The notes under the pieces were generated by a model that had not been told where the DNA came from, ran no database searches, and was given only the letters and a program-made list of their open reading frames with translations. A program made the position numbers and the translations under genes. Positions 5,482 to 5,584 of a stretch of 5,584 nucleotides of DNA are shown piece by piece. Positions within the stretch are counted from its first letter, which is position 1. The number at the start of each line of letters is the position of its first letter. Source of the stretch: Candidatus Omnitrophota bacterium (GTDB lineage Bacteria > Omnitrophota > Gorgyraeia > Gygaellales > Profunditerraquicolaceae); the NCBI GenBank assembly GCA_028714595.1, contig JAQTMD010000106.1, positions 1-5,584 on the forward strand. Reading direction: 5' to 3'.

Positions 5482-5584
5482 ATGAAGAAGACCGCAGCAG
5501 GAACGAGGGGGCAGATCGTACTGGGGATCGGTTTGACGGCGTTGGCGGTTTTGTCCGCGTGCAGCCCGGCCGGTTCCCGCATGC
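5482..5584 (+). CDS. Predicted lipoprotein, 5' end only
   Basis: Only 34 codons are in the window. The N-terminus has basic residues (K2, K3, R9), a hydrophobic stretch at about 12-24 (IVLGIGLTALAVL), and the lipobox LSAC with the lipidated cysteine at residue 27. This is a signal peptidase II signal, so the mature protein should be anchored to a membrane after lipidation. The following SPAGSR is a typical flexible linker start. No functional domain is visible before the sequence ends. It follows the exonuclease gene by 59 nt with its own strong ribosome binding site, so it may belong to the same transcript or start a new unit. Confidence 0.82.
   Translation, partial: MKKTAAGTRGQIVLGIGLTALAVLSACSPAGSRM

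Overview
The window reads as a piece of a moderately GC-rich bacterial chromosome from an uncultured or poorly sampled lineage. Bacterial traits are clear Shine-Dalgarno sites (AGGAGG, AAGGAG, TAAGGAG), a T-tailed intrinsic terminator, a response regulator with a GGDEF domain, and a lipoprotein signal peptide. Two genes have a form also common in archaea: a GMP-synthase-like ATP pyrophosphatase without its glutaminase domain, and a free-standing MetRS-beta-like tRNA-binding protein. This mix would fit a candidate phylum such as Omnitrophota or a delta-proteobacterial-type lineage, but the phylum cannot be fixed from this sequence. No mobile element, CRISPR array or defence island is visible. 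Every gene is on the plus strand.

Layout. (1) Positions 1-77 hold a tRNA-Asp(GUC) that lacks only its first two bases. (2) Positions 188-1153 encode a stand-alone GuaA-like PP-loop ATPase with a very strong ribosome binding site, followed by hairpins and a possible promoter. (3) Positions 1267-2839 hold a two-gene signalling operon: a CheC/CheX-type phosphatase and a receiver-GGDEF response regulator, closed by a strong terminator at 2871-2900. (4) Positions 2926-5422 hold four tightly packed genes: a MetRS-beta-like tRNA-binding OB-fold protein, a YkgJ-type cysteine-cluster protein, a soluble DUF2156 (MprF C-terminal/GNAT-fold) protein, and a DnaQ-like DEDDh 3'-5' exonuclease with a C-terminal WYL-like domain. 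Gaps in this group are 0 and 3 nt, then a 20-nt overlap, so translational coupling is likely. (5) The 5' end of a predicted lipoprotein gene starts at 5482 and runs off the window.

How the genes may work together. In the signalling pair, the phosphatase could dephosphorylate the receiver next door and so tune diguanylate cyclase output; this is inferred from adjacency. The four-gene group mixes tRNA binding, a fold that in MprF uses aminoacyl-tRNA, a metal-binding protein and a nuclease. A shared job is not established. The most unusual items are the exonuclease-WYL architecture and the divergent GuaA-like protein, whose nucleotide-substrate end departs from true GMP synthases.
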